A stretch of 64,000 bases of DNA, taken from positions 27,510,707-27,574,706 of the forward strand of contig NC_019862.2 of NCBI RefSeq assembly GCF_002234675.1, read 5' to 3'. This DNA comes from Oryzias latipes. Taxonomy: Eukaryota > Chordata > Actinopteri > Beloniformes > Adrianichthyidae. Each line of letters begins with the position of its first letter. Position 1 is the first letter of the stretch. This document shows positions 33,835 to 49,720 of the stretch, piece by piece. The notes beneath the pieces were generated by a model. That model searched no databases. It was not told the DNA's origin and saw nothing but the letters and a program-made list of their open reading frames with translations. The translations under genes were made by a program, and so were the position numbers.

Positions 33835-34301
33835 TTTAACAAGTAAACAAAAGCTAAATGTCGTAGCTCTGTTTAATGGACGGCAGTTATCCCGGGCTCC
33901 GATTCGTATCTATAGCAACCAGCCAAGGTGCGTTCATGAAAAACCGTCGTTGAGCACCTCTGACAATTCTGAACAAAAAAACAAAACAAAAAACACTGTT
34001 GCGCGCTCACATCTCAAAAGAAATATTGTTAAGTAGTTTTAATATATTTTTTTGAAGACCTTTTATTGTTCACACATTTTTTATTGAAAAAAGAAGTATC
34101 AGTTTGACAACATTGACTTGTGTTTTGACAACCTTAGAAGGTCAAATGTACGGATGTCTTTAAACGCAACTGTTGACTTTTGCACCCGGAACAACAACAT
34201 TGACGGATGTGGTACATGTTAGCCAAATTAGTCCAACGTCGTTAGATTAGGGTCCCACTTTTGGATTAAGTTGCAATTAATCGCAAATCCAGAGTTGCTC
34301 C
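33835..34301. promoter_or_regulatory. Bidirectional promoter region, nme7 (-) and homocysteine methyltransferase (+)
   Basis: Only 467 bases separate the two start codons, and they point away from each other, so both promoters and 5' UTRs must share this stretch. At 33906-33919, GTATCTATAGCAAC has the layout of an RFX X-box: an exact AGCAAC half-site and a poorer second half. It lies 72-85 bases upstream of the nme7 ATG, a typical distance for ciliary genes. No clear TATA box on either side. Confidence 0.6.
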
Positions 34302-36805
34302 ATGGGTTCATCTGCTCGGTTGAGACTCTTCATTAACCGAAACAGGCCTTTGATCCTGGATGGAGGTTTAGCAACTGAACTGGAAGCACACGGGGCACAA
34401 CTACAGGTAAAGTAAATATGTTATGATATTATCCAATGGTTGCTTTGAACGTTTTTGGGCAATAAATGCATTAAAGCGCACATAAAGACTGTGGTCCGGT
34501 CTCGTGCGCATACAACTTGTAACAAACTCAGTAAACCACTAGATAGAGCCATTGTGTCCTGTGAAGTTGGTTTCTGCTTCACTCAGGAGCATCATTTGTT
34601 ATGCGTTACTACTCAAGTAGTACTTAAGTAACGCCCGGAAAGATGAACTGGAAGATGGTGTGAATGGAGGGGAAAAAAAACGGTTTCACAGTGAAAGGGA
34701 TTTTCTAACCATGACAAATATGGTAGTCAATACCAGTATTTACCTGTTAGTTCCTTACGTGCAGATTTAAAGGTAATTTTATGTTATTTATGTGTGTGTG
34801 TGTACAAAGGGAGATCCTCTGTGGAGTGCCAGACTTTTGCACACGAATCCCAAGGCCATAAAAGATGCTCATCACAGGTCAGTTGATGCGCAGGTTTTCA
34901 ATAGTCACGTCAGTTTAGTCAAATTTTGTGTCATTTTTCTCTATGTACTGGTGCTGATGACTAAAACGAGAGTTTCTCTTTGGCAACAGGTTCCTCCTGA
35001 GTGGGGCTGATGTCATCACCACGGCCACGTACCAGGCGAGCGTCCAGGGTTTTGTAACCCACCTGGGCATGAGCGCTGAACGGGCCAAGGAGCTGCTGAT
35101 GTCTGGAGTCCATCTTGCCAGAGAAGTGGTGAAAAATTTTGGCTCTGGTAAGAAACAAAACACTTTTTGATCGATGTATTCGTCCCTGTGGATTTTGATC
35201 CTCATCTTTGTCTTATTTATTCTTCTTTAAGGGAATACGGGCCCTTTGGTGGCGGGCTCAATTGGATCATATGGAGCCTATTTACATGATACCTCGGAGT
35301 ACACGGGGACTTTTGCAGAGAAGATGACTGTTGATGTGAGGGTTTTACACCTCCTTTGGGCTGCACTGTTGGTGGACAGAGAACTATGTGGTGGGTGACT
35401 GCTGCTGTCCCCTGGTTCATTTTTTTATGGAGTGCAGGAGCTGAAAGACTGGCATCGGCCGCAGGTTGAGGGCTTATTGGCAGCCGGAGCTGACCTCCTC
35501 GCCTTTGAGACAATCCCAAGTATCAAAGAGGCCGACGCTGTGGTGGAGCTGCTCAGAGAGTTCCCCGACTCCAGCGCCTGGCTGTCCTTCTCCGTTAAGG
35601 TAGACCGCCGGAGAGGAAAAGCTTCTGTCTAGTGTAGCACCAGTTTTTAGAGACTCTGGTCACAGCTTGGCTTCTGTTGTGGTCCGAAACCACCTTTAGG
35701 ACGAGACACGAATTTCCGATGGCAGCCCTTTCGCAGAGGCTGTGCGGGTCGCCAGCAGGTCCGCCCAGCTGCTCGCCGTAGGAGTCAACTGCTGCTCCCC
35801 AACGGTGGTGGAGCCCCTCCTGGACTCTGCCAGCTCTCAGCTGAGCCCAGACATGAGCTGGGTGGTGTACCCCAACAGTGGCTGGGAGTACGACTCCCAG
35901 CAGGGGTGAGTCTGTGAGCAGGGTTTCTACCACGCTGGTTCTGTTCTGCGGCGAGGGAGAGCAGACAGGGAGACATTTATCTACTGTGGACTACAAACAA
36001 GGCGTAATGTTGTCTAAACAGATTTTTTTTTTACCATTTCAGATTGTGAATAATTTCTGTAAATTGAGAGTTAATTTACTGGGTTTCATTTTGTTGAGCC
36101 GTTTCAAAGAAACACGTCTGTTTTTACCCGCTGGTCCAGCTGCCCGGTGGGGGTTGTGGTTAGCGAGAAGGCTGTGGGTTAAATCCCAGCTGGGACCTTC
36201 CTGTGTGGAGGCTGCATGTCCCCCTCCAGCATGCGTTTGTTGACGGGCAGCCCGTTACCTCCACAGCCCAAAAACAGGCTGTGAATTGAAGAACTGTACA
36301 GGCTGTAACCCTGCCTTTGCCCAACAGTAGCCGGATAGGCTCCAGCAACCTCTAAGCAGGTTTAACAGATGAATGAATGTTTGCATCCTTCAATTCAAAC
36401 AAAAAATTTGCACTAAACAGGTCTTTAAATCTTTAAAAACTAAAACAGTCGGCTGTATCAGTGACCAAACACCCACATGTAGCATCATTTGCAGGCATCC
36501 TGGCATTATTATTTGCATCTCCGTCAAAGTTTTAATAAATGCTATTTTTTTTGTTTTTGTTTAAAGGTGGCAAGCTCGAGGGGAATCGTCGATATGGATC
36601 CCTGAGTTGAGCCGCAGATGGGTGAAGCAGGGTGCTGCTCTGATAGGTACGATGAGCTGCTCTCCCTTCCCGTCAGCCATCGCCTCTTTTGCTGTGTTTT
36701 CTCTGAGCCGTGTTCTGTCTGCCAGGTGGCTGCTGCTGCATCAGTCCTGCTGAGATCGCAGAGTTGAGAAAAGTCTTAAAAGGAAGTTGCGACGGACAGC
36801 CTTGA
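34302..36805 (+). CDS. Homocysteine S-methyltransferase, MmuM/YbgG type
   Basis: Predicted cytosolic zinc enzyme that moves a methyl group (from S-methylmethionine or S-adenosylmethionine in characterised relatives) to homocysteine, giving methionine. Eight exons: 34302-34406, 34810-34877, 34990-35147, 35232-35335, 35438-35599, 35700-35905, 36567-36646, 36726-36805; 963 bases, 320 residues, all phases consistent. Family marks in order: LILDGGLATELEAHG near residue 18, DPLWSARLL, DVITTATYQAS, GSIGSYGAYL, DLLAFETIPS, and the zinc ligands in GVNCC (Cys230) and GGCC near the end (Cys297-298). The length and these motifs fit the single-domain MmuM group, not BHMT (about 400 residues) or MTR. Mammals use BHMT/BHMT2/MTR instead; similar genes exist in other fish. 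Conserved vertebrate-style introns argue against contamination. Head-to-head with nme7. Confidence 0.93.
36138..36378 (+). mobile_element. Degraded SINE fragment
   Basis: A tRNA-like head (GTTAGCGAGAAGGCTGTGGG then GGTTAAATCCCAG), then GTGGAGGCTGCATG and a 3' part CCGGATAGGCTCCAGCAACC followed by ATGAATGAATG match a widespread fish SINE body. Parts of the usual middle are missing. It lies in intron 6 of the methyltransferase gene. Confidence 0.7.
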
Positions 36806-37033
36806 AAGCAGAACTTTACAGCCCCTCCCTGGGCCTGGGAGCCAGCTGAAGTGACGGCATCAGGATGGATGTAAACATGCAGAAAAGTGAGGAGGAGGAG
36901 GTTTCAGGAAGGACAATGACAACAAATTTATTAACAATAGAGTCCAGTGGGAAAAATAGGAAAAGGTCAAATCACAAAGCCAACTCAGAAATTCTTTTCA
37001 GGGGTTTGTATGCCTGAAGCTAAATTAAATGTA

Positions 37034-37039
37034 AATAAA
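37034..37039 (+). terminator. Likely poly(A) signal of the methyltransferase gene
   Basis: AATAAA 229 bases after the stop codon and just before the Tc1 element that begins about 37052. The insertion therefore lies at or just past the cleavage site. Confidence 0.55.
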
Positions 37040-37051
37040 GCCAAAATTCTT

Positions 37052-38540
37052 TACAATGGGGCAAAAAAGTATTTATTTAGCCACCAATTGTACAACTTCT
37101 CCCACTTAAAAAGATGACAGAGGCCTGTAATTTTTATTATAGGTAAACCTCAACTATGAGAGACAAAATGAGAAAAAAAAATCCAGAAAATCCCATTGTC
37201 TGATTTTTTAAAAAAGAATTTATTTGTAAATTATGGTGGAAAAGAAGTAAAGGTATTTGGTCAATATCAAAAGTTCAACTCAATACTTTGTTAAATACCC
37301 TTTGTTGGCAATCAAAGCAGTCAAATGTTTTCTGTAAGTCTTTACAAGGTTTTCACAAACTGCTGCTGGTATTTTGGCCCATTCCTCCATGCAGATCTCC
37401 TCTAGAGCAGTGATGTTTTGGGGCTGTCGCTGGGCAACACAGACTTTCAACTCCCTCCAAAAATGTTCTATGGGGTTGAGATCTGGAGACTGGCCAGACC
37501 TCTCCAGGACCTTGAAATGCTTCTCAAGAAGACACTCCTTTGTTACCTGGTCAGTGTGTTTGGGATTGCTGTTGTGCTGAAAGACCCAGCCATGTTTCAT
37601 CTTCAATGTCCTTGCTGATGGAAGGAGGTTTTACTCAAAATCTGACGATACATGGCCCCATTCATTCTTTCTTTTATACAGATCAGTTGTTCTGGTCCCT
37701 TTGCTGAAAAACAGCCCCGAAGCATGATGGTTCCACCCCCATGCTTTAAGTATTCTTTCTCCACAAAACCCGACGAGTAGATTTCCTACCAAAAAGTTGA
37801 GTTTTGCTTTCATCTGACCACAGGACATTCTCCCAATCCTCTTCTGAATCATCCAAATGCTCTCCAGCAAACTTTAGACGGGCCTGAACATGTTCTGGCT
37901 GTAGCAGGAAGACACGTCTGGCACTGCAGGGTTTGAGTCCCTGGTGTCTTAGTGTGTTACTGATGGTAGCTTTTGTTTATTTTGGTCCCAGCTCTCTGCA
38001 GATCGTTCTTTAGGTCTTTGCTCACCGTTGTTGTGATCATTTTGACTCCACAGGGTGAGATCTTGCAGGGAGCCCCAAATGGAGGGATATTCTCAGTGGT
38101 CTTCTCTGTCTTCCATTTCCTAATAATTACTCCCACAGTTGATTTCTTCACACAAAGCTGCTTACCTGTTGCAGATCCAGTCTCCCAGTTTGGTGCAAGT
38201 CAACAATTTGGTTTCTGGTGTCTTAAGACAGCTCTTTGGTCTTGGCCATAGTGGAGTTTGGAGTGTGACTGTCTGAAGATGGTGTCTTTTCTATAGATCA
38301 CCACTTCAAACAGGTGCCATTAATACAGGTAACCAGTGGGGGACAGAGGATCTTAATACAGAAGAGGTTACAGGTCTGCGAGAGACTGAAATCCTGTTTG
38401 TTCGTAGGAGGCGAAGTAATTATTTTCCAGCATAATTTTTTAAACTAATTCTTTAAAAATCAGCCATTGTGATTTTCTTTCTCATTTTGTCTTTCATAGT
38501 TGAGGTCTACCTATAATGAAAATCACAGGCCTCTCTCATA
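37052..38540 (-). mobile_element. Decayed Tc1-like transposon with broken transposase
   Basis: Left end TACAATGGGGCAAAAAAGTA (37052) with a long terminal repeat through 37186. The right end has the matching inverted copy (38478-38540) but lacks the outermost 75 or so bases. The minus-strand transposase is split by stops and frame changes: a helix-turn-helix part at 38151-37957 ([13 protein letters not shown]), a central part at 37870-37631 (with MKAKLNF), and a catalytic-end part at 37606-37280 with HNSNPKHT and [11 protein letters not shown], both Tc1 hallmarks. It cannot be active as it stands. Confidence 0.93.
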
Positions 38541-40148
38541 AGTCCCGGGATGACCTGAGGCCTCACAGCACAACAGTTTAGGAGATAAATCTGTGGCGGA
38601 TGCCCAACATGGAGTCACAAAGCTTGTTTTAGAGCAGATAAATCTTTGCTGCACAAAGAAAACAAACAAACAGTTGAAAACGCTGAGATTAGAGCCTCCG
38701 AGATCTATGGAGGAATGACAACAAGCAGACCTGAACCTCACAAGTCATTTAAAAACTCCTGTTTTATTGCAAAATAAACAAATACAACAAACTCTGGAGT
38801 GGACCTGCACCGTCACAGCTGTGTTTGGTCAAAGCCAGAACGAGGTGCGGACCATAGTGAAGTCCAAAAAAGAGGAAATACACTTATCCATTTCTCTGCT
38901 TCACATTTTCTGACACGTCTGCACAGCTGCATCACCAACACAACAGTCACTGAGGGCTTCACAAACTACACTCATCTGCTTTCACAACACTTTGACTGGA
39001 CAGCATTTCCACAGAGCGGCAGCACGAAGCACATGTCCACTTACTGACCTGTACAACCCCCTCCAGCTGAAAGGCACGGAGGAGGCTCTGCGCCTCCCCC
39101 TGCAGGCGAAAGGGCGGAACTGCAGCTCAAAGATTTGTTATCAGTAGACAGACAAAAGGAAACCGCTGAGCGGCCTCGGAGGATGAGCAAAAGAAGACAA
39201 GAAACCTGCATCACACACAACTGTGGGTTGTTTTTTTCAATCCAGCTGATTTTAGGGGGAAAATGGTCAAACTCAGAAGATGCAGATTCTATGAAGAGTT
39301 TTGGATCTTGTGCTTCACACATTTCAACGTTCATTTTGGGTGTGACCACAGAAACTGTCTGTGATAAGCTCCATCCAGTCAACTGAAGGGAGAGTTTCGG
39401 TGCTGATGAGACATCACTGCTGCTGATGATTCACGGAGGAGAAAATGTCACAAAACAAACACAGAGAGAGATTTGAAATATTAAAAGAAATGTACTAAAA
39501 TGGCTTTAAAATGAACCGAATCAGAAGTAGTGTCCTAAAATTCCGTTTACTGTAAGGAATCAGAGGATGTTTTGTCATGAATCCTCTGCTGCATTCTCGG
39601 GTGACGAGTGAAAATGATGATCCGTGTGTGAGTGACAGTAAAGATTTCATCTGATTTCAAACTAAAACCACAGACACAACAACATCAGAACAATAATCCC
39701 TCTATTCTGCTGCTGCCTGTAGAGTTCTGCACAAGCTGAGGTGGGTCGGCCATACAGCTAAATTCAGGCTCTATTTATAGACTTTATAGAAGCTGGCAGG
39801 AAGAGGGTCTTTGTTTTGTCCCGACACCTAAAAAGGAAGAGATTCTAGTTCTATTTGTCACTGATAACCTATGGGGTAAGCAATCTGTCAATAAGAAACG
39901 TATCCATAAAAACAAAGACGTGGACAAATTCATAATTTGTGGACAACTTTGCAAAGTTTTGAATACGACTCCTGCTAATCTTGAATGCTAAATTTTCCGT
40001 TAAACTGTCAGAAACACGTCACGGGGTCACAGGCATATATACATGGTGTCCCGAAGCATCCATTCAACTGAGTGAGCATGCGCTCTCAGCCTCATGTATG
40101 TAACTACCGTAGAATGACACTCTTTAGAATGTTATTGATGCCCTAGCA
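38541..40148. other. Intergenic, no gene supported
   Basis: Unique-looking sequence. AATAAACAAATA near 38770 could be a poly(A) signal but no gene leads into it. Open frames at 38799-39386 are on both strands and unlike any family I know. Confidence 0.4.
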
Positions 40149-40676
40149 CAGGGGGGTCATTTGCCCCAAGGGCCACATCAGCATGGTGGCTGTCCTCAAA
40201 GGGCCAGATATAACTTATACATGTAACTAAATGTAATGAAAAATAAATGTAACTACTCCTTAATGTTAAATAACTTGATGACTTAATTATTATAACTTTT
40301 TAAAGTGACAATTACAGTTACGTAGAAAACATATGTTTGCTTGTTACTCCAGCATAAATCCTTTAAAATGTTGTCCACTTATTAAAACCCATTAATAAAG
40401 GATCAAACTGTCCAAGTGAATAAAGAAAAATAACATAAAACTAAGTTAGAAATAACTTGTATTACACGTGTAACATTTTACTAAAAAATGGCTGCACACA
40501 GTCTGCAAGACCTGCAAACATTGAATAATTAAAACTGCAGCTACACATAAATAATATGTAACCAACTAAAAAAAAATTGTATTTAAAGAAATTAAATACT
40601 TGTATGCTCTCGCGGGCCGCATAAAGTGACATGGCGGACCACATTTGGCCCCCGGGCCTTGAGTTTGACACACGAG
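40149..40676. mobile_element. hAT miniature of the CAGGGGTGTCAAA type, 528 bp
   Basis: Begins CAGGGGGGTCATTTG followed by GGGCCACATCAGC, ends GGGCCTTGAGTTTGACACAC-GAG, the familiar ends of Charlie/hAT-like miniatures. Identical flanking 8-mers CCCTAGCA (40141-40148 and 40677-40684) prove the insertion boundaries. No ORF inside. Confidence 0.9.
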
Positions 40677-40882
40677 CCCTAGCAGCAAAATTATCCTGAC
40701 ATCGTAGCTCTGCTAAATAAAAATAAAAAAAAAGTTATTAACAGCACGTCCTGCCGCATTTTTTCTTGCCACAACAGCTGATCATACAAACAATACACCA
40801 GAAAAATGAAGAGCAGCAGACATCCTTCTTATTAGGTGTAAAAAAAAAAAAAAGTCCACGATCGTCATCAAAAGATATAAGA

Positions 40883-40884
<2 letters not shown>

Positions 40885-40928
<44 letters not shown>
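40885..40928. repeat. (AT)n microsatellite
   Basis: About 22 uninterrupted AT dinucleotides in intergenic DNA. Confidence 0.95.
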
Positions 40929-40930
<2 letters not shown>

Positions 40931-41254
40931 ATAGTAGCTAACTCTGGGCTAAAGTAGGCTCACTGGCAGCTGACCGTAGCGATAGGTAAAAAGGAAGAAA
41001 AAAATCAGAAAAGAAAGAAACTTGGGTATTCTGCAACTACTGACGTTTGTATTTTTATTTTTTAATGCCACAACAGTCGGCTTCCAGTTATCCTACTTTA
41101 GCTCAGAGTTAGCTTAGCTGTTTTTGTTTTGTTATTGAGGTAAAAGGACAAATTTCATATTCAAGACAGGAGTCATGATCAAATCAAACAAAACAATTTG
41201 TCTGCATGAATACGTGTCTTATTGCCGGTTATTGTCCCCCATAATAAACCAGCG

Positions 41255-42185
41255 TTTCAACCATTGACTGTAAATGAGAACTGGGTTGAGTGACTCCTCC
41301 CCCTGCATGTTAGGATCTTACAGGACACATTTATCACCAAACCGTCTCTAAATTTAAGTCCCTGCTACGTCTTTATGCCCCGCCCTGAAATACAAAAGTA
41401 TTGGATTTTGATCAAACTTGAGTCGGTTAAATTCCTCCTTGGTCTCCTAAGACACAAATTAAGTATATAACTTACAGAAAATTATCCAATCTCCTAAACC
41501 TTTGTGCCAGAAAATACTGAATCTCCAAGAATTCTTCTGGATGGCTCATAATAATAATGGACCTTTTCCCCTGAGAGCACCTAACATGTGTGTTACCCTC
41601 CACAACGGATGACTCTTTAAACACATGGATGCCTTTTCCAGACTATGTAAGTGTTGATGTGTCCCCTATTCTTTATTGAAGTTTTTCTATGAGATATCAC
41701 TGTCAGTTTTGATGCCAAAATGACTTAATACATAACCTTAAGTAGTATTTTATTGCTTTTTCTCTTTTTTCTCCTCTCGTTTATCTGTCATTTTAACTTA
41801 TTGTTATTTGTTTTATTACAGTCTTGTCTTTTTTGTGTACTTGTCCTGTTGTGTATAAAAAGAAACACGTATTTTAAAATTAAACAGCTATAACTCAGTC
41901 ATTCTTCTTTTTAAACAAGTTCTTGATAATCCTCTTTTTTTTGTAGTTATTCAAGTTATAAACTGACCAATCAGATGCCTCGATGAAAGCATGTGGTGCC
42001 CGCTGGCCCCCACCTCAATGTTTGATTGGCAGATTCTCCCGAGCCCGCTCTCAGTGGGAAGGGGTGTGGCCTTCCCACAAGCTCACTCCTGATTGGTGCG
42101 AGTGGTCTCCATAGAGATGATAACTGGGATCAATCACTGTGCACTTGCTCAGTCCAGTTCTCACATACAGTCAATGGTTTGAACA
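41255..42185. mobile_element. DNA element with CCATTGACTGTA inverted ends, about 930 bp
   Basis: TTTCAACCATTGACTGTAAA and GAGAACTGGGTTGAGTGACT at the left correspond, inverted, to TCAGTCCAGTTCTCACATAC and CAGTCAATGGTTTGAA at the right. Such ends occur in many fish repeats. The interior has no transposase. It includes ACCAATCAGATGCC, found again near 14360. No target duplication was recognised. Confidence 0.6.
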
Positions 42186-42572
42186 TGCTGTTAGATTTGT
42201 TTCTCTGTATACATTGACAAAGTGATGCTTCAGTCCTATTAACCACAGCAGAACTCCAGTTCTGCAGCAGTTTTTATTTTCTTAAAAAGCCTTGTTTTCT
42301 AATTTAACTTTCTTTTTTTGTTTTACACATTTCCTTTCCAATGTGAAAATCAATAAAGTATTTTTGATTTCAGTTCTGATATCTCTCTTATCATTGAAAC
42401 CCTAGTCATCCGTAGATATCAAAGTAAATCTTGGCAGAGCAGAAGATTCCTCCTCGCACACATGAGGAACACAACCTGGCAACATGTGAGGATGAGGAGG
42501 CTGGAGGATTCTTCTCTGCACGTCTGAACGGGAAGCTCCATCCTGCTCCTGCGGTGTGGTTGCTTCCTCTTT

Positions 42573-46870
<4,298 letters not shown>

Positions 46871-48069
46871 CGGGGAGGGTCTTCGGTGATGGCAAACCGA
46901 GGCTAATAACTCCGGGGATTGACTGAACTGAAGGGCGGATTTCCTCGCTAAGGAGGATGAAGGATCGAGCACCAAGATGGAGGCTAAACCGCTATTTATT
47001 AACTAATTTCATTGTAAAATATTTAACCCGTGAATTATTATTGAAACTTACATTACACTGCACATTTACTCATGATATGAAGTAGATGAAAAGTCTCATA
47101 TTTGGCTAACTGCGTTCTTCTGTGACCGTCCCCTGGACTTGAACCGCCTCACCCGTGAAGCAGATGTTGACGTGAACGCCGCTACATCCGCGCTGCTTTG
47201 GGAATACTAGCAAGTGTCAACACGACCCGCTGCTCCCACTCCCCATAATCCTTCCAGGACTCTTTACGAGGCCGCGCTCTGTTCGGCCGCCAAAAACATC
47301 GAGAGGATTCCGCTAAGAGAAGAAAAAGTCATTCGAGTAATAGAAATAATTAAAAATGTATATATTTATACCGTTACATCGTCCTCTTCTTGTGTGCGCA
47401 CGAGCGTCAGACTGTACCAAATGTTTGTGAACAGGGAGAAGCACAAACGTAGAATGTAAGTAAAGTTAAGAAAATAAACACTCGTGAGAACAAATTGCAT
47501 AAAAAAATAGTATTCCTAAAGATAATGCATTTACTTAATGCAATATCTTAAGTACTTAATGTAATTTTTGGAAAACATTTATCAAAAAGGGTCTGTCAAT
47601 TATTTTTACCCAACCGGGTTTATGCTAAGGCTTTCTAACCAATCACAGAGCAGGGGGCGGGGTCTCCTGAAGATATTTAAAGGGAGCACCCGGGGATTTT
47701 TTTTTATAAACAACTTTATTAATTTCCATAAAATTACAGATAAGAGCAAGTCAAAAGTCCAGACTTAAATATGAAAGAAAAAAAAATCATAAATGGGTTT
47801 ATTTCATTGCAGGTAAAATCTGACCCCTTAACTATTTGTCTTGTTTTAATTCTTTTTTCTGACATTACCATGTGACTGAGGTAAAGTTAAATGTTGAAAA
47901 CGGTAATGCAGGTAAGAAGAATAAGGGAAAACCTATAAGTGGCTGACAGATCTTTTTGTTTTTTATAATCAATATATCTACTTTGAGCAGAGACACTGTT
48001 TGGAGCTCCTACAAACTCAAGTCAAACAAAGATGTCTGTTTTGTATTTTTATTTTAGTTATCAGTCCAG
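46871..48069. other. bivm upstream region and gap
   Basis: The first 100-300 bases upstream of the bivm ATG are moderately CpG-rich and should hold its 5' UTR and promoter. An 81-codon ORF (47214-47459, plus) has no recognised family. At 47639-47662 a CCAAT box is followed by a GC box (GGGGGCGGGG) and an ATATTTAAAGG, a promoter-like cluster with no known gene attached. Confidence 0.4.
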
Positions 48070-48403
48070 GGGCCTGTTTCAGAAAGGAGGTTAAGTGTAA
48101 ACTCTGAGTGCATTAACCCTGAAATCAGGGAAACCCTGGGTTTTCCGTTTCAGAATGGGAGGTTTGTTAAACCAGAGAAAGCAGAGTAAGTCAAACCCAT
48201 TTCTGAAATAGAGGTAACTTCTACTCGGAGTCAGTATCCATGGTTACTTATGCTGTGAACCTAACCTGGTCGGGAGCAGGTTTTATTCTCCAAACTCAAA
48301 GTTTCTGCCGGTCCCCTCCCCTTTTTAAAGACGAAGCGGTATTTTTCGCTTTAACCTTCATTGCCCAAATGTCCGTCACACAGAGACGGTCTAAGTGACA
48401 AGA

Positions 48404-48484
48404 ATGGCTTGTTCTTTTTTGGAGGACCCAATAGACGAGGAGGCTGCATTAATTCGTAGAGAATTACATTTACGAGGATTTTGA
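48404..48484 (+). pseudogene. N-terminal remnant of a HARBI1-like transposase
   Basis: 26 codons from ATG: MACSFLEDPIDEEAALIRRE then LHLRGF and a stop. This is the recognisable start of fish HARBI1-like transposases (family form MACPFLEDPVDEEA...). Everything after the first 25 residues, including the DDE nuclease, is missing. Confidence 0.75.
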
Positions 48485-48504
48485 GAAGACTCGATTTTTT
48501 TTTT

Positions 48505-49504
48505 TTTCACTTTTAGCTGCTGCCATGTTCTTTTAATTCCTGCAGGATTGCATCTACATGAAAATGAAATCAGGGACATTGAATTAGATTAATGTAACAA
48601 TTACTTTTAGGAAACACAATTTTCTAGCACTGCTTACTTTCTTAATCCCACATAAACCTATACCACTTGATCAATACAAGGGTAGTGTTGCAGTGTGTGT
48701 GTGCTGAGCGGGGTGCAATCCACGAGAGACAAGGGGAGGGGCGAGTGCAGGTGCAGATGGGGGGGGGGGGGGGTGAGCACGGAGCAGAGGTGTGTGCGTG
48801 GAATATATTGTGTGTTCGGAGGACGGAGCACTTAGTTAAATAAAGAGAAGGTGTCATTCCCAGAATAACTGTTTTGGAGTCATTCTTAATCCGCTCTGAA
48901 GGTTGAGGGTTTCCAACGGGAAGTGAACCCCGAAGGAGAATTCCCTTCGGCCCTGAAGGAAATCTCCCCTGCGCTTCTGACCACGGTTGGTCGGAAAGAC
49001 GAGAGAAAAGAAAGGAGAAGTCTTCGCGCAGCGAAAGGTTCAACAGTAGACAAAAGTTCACTTTGAAAAACACAATTGCATGTATTAATATTAAAATGAC
49101 CAACGTTTGCAAGAGGGGAAGGTTAACAAAAAAGTCCTCTAAACATTATCAACGTTAAATGCATTTCCCCCCCCCCAGATTGGTTCTGAACACTATGCAG
49201 CATTTCATGCATTTACACTAGGAATAACACTTCAAAAGTACACCTAAATATCGCCATTTTTTATTTCACTCCTTACGCTATTTAAAAAGTTATTACAGTC
49301 AATATTTTATAACAATGATTTAAATGCAAACTTAGGCATTAACTTGAGCAGCTATGTTTTTCCACGCTAAGTGTCTCTGTTTTGCAGATGCAGCGGTGTT
49401 GCTTTTCTTCCGGAATATGTGCTCATATTCACTGTAACTCTGCAGCAGCACGTCAAGTTCAGCTGGTAAAAAATATGAAAATCTTTTTGTTTCACGGTTG
49501 CCAT
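48505..49504 (-). pseudogene. Myb/SANT-like Harbinger partner gene, broken
   Basis: Exon 1 (49504-49335) starts MATVKQK and then needs a one-base frame change to continue RFSYFLPAELDVLLQSY, KSNTAASAKQRHLAWKNIAA, the DNA-binding domain typical of the Harbinger partner protein. At its end the expected donor GTAAGT reads CTAAGT, giving a stop. Exon 2 (about 48556-48505) reads CNPAGIKRTWQQLKVK, matching the continuation of this family, and then runs into an A tract. Frameshift, lost donor and truncation make it dead. Confidence 0.7.
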
Positions 49505-49720
49505 GGTGACTCGTGATATCTGCGCTCCATTGATAATGGCTTCTTATAGTCGCGGTGCTCACGCTTAACTCCGAATAAGTCCACTCAGAGTTGATTGACC
49601 TAACTCTGATCAGCTTCTCTGAAACAGAAAACTCAGAGTTGTTAATCTCCCGATTGACCAACTCGGAGTTCAAGTTCAACCTCAGAGTTGGTTGAACCTC
49701 CTTTCTGAAACAGGCCCCAG

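Larger units (their letters stand above)
48070..49717. mobile_element. Decayed PIF/Harbinger transposon
   Basis: Perfect inverted ends GGGCCTGTTTCAGAAAGGAG (48070) and its complement ending at 49717, flanked by the 3-bp duplication CAG (48067-48069, 49718-49720), as Harbinger requires. It holds the beginning of a HARBI1-like transposase on the plus strand near the left end and two exons of the partner Myb/SANT-like protein on the minus strand from the right end. Most of the transposase is deleted. The middle (48640-49120) carries a 15-G run and an AATAAAG-containing stretch that may be a separate LTR-like fragment in the intron of the Myb-like gene. Confidence 0.88.

Noticed and set aside
47214-47459. 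81-codon ORF upstream of bivm
   Set aside because: No recognisable family, no clear promoter or splice support; kept only as a note.
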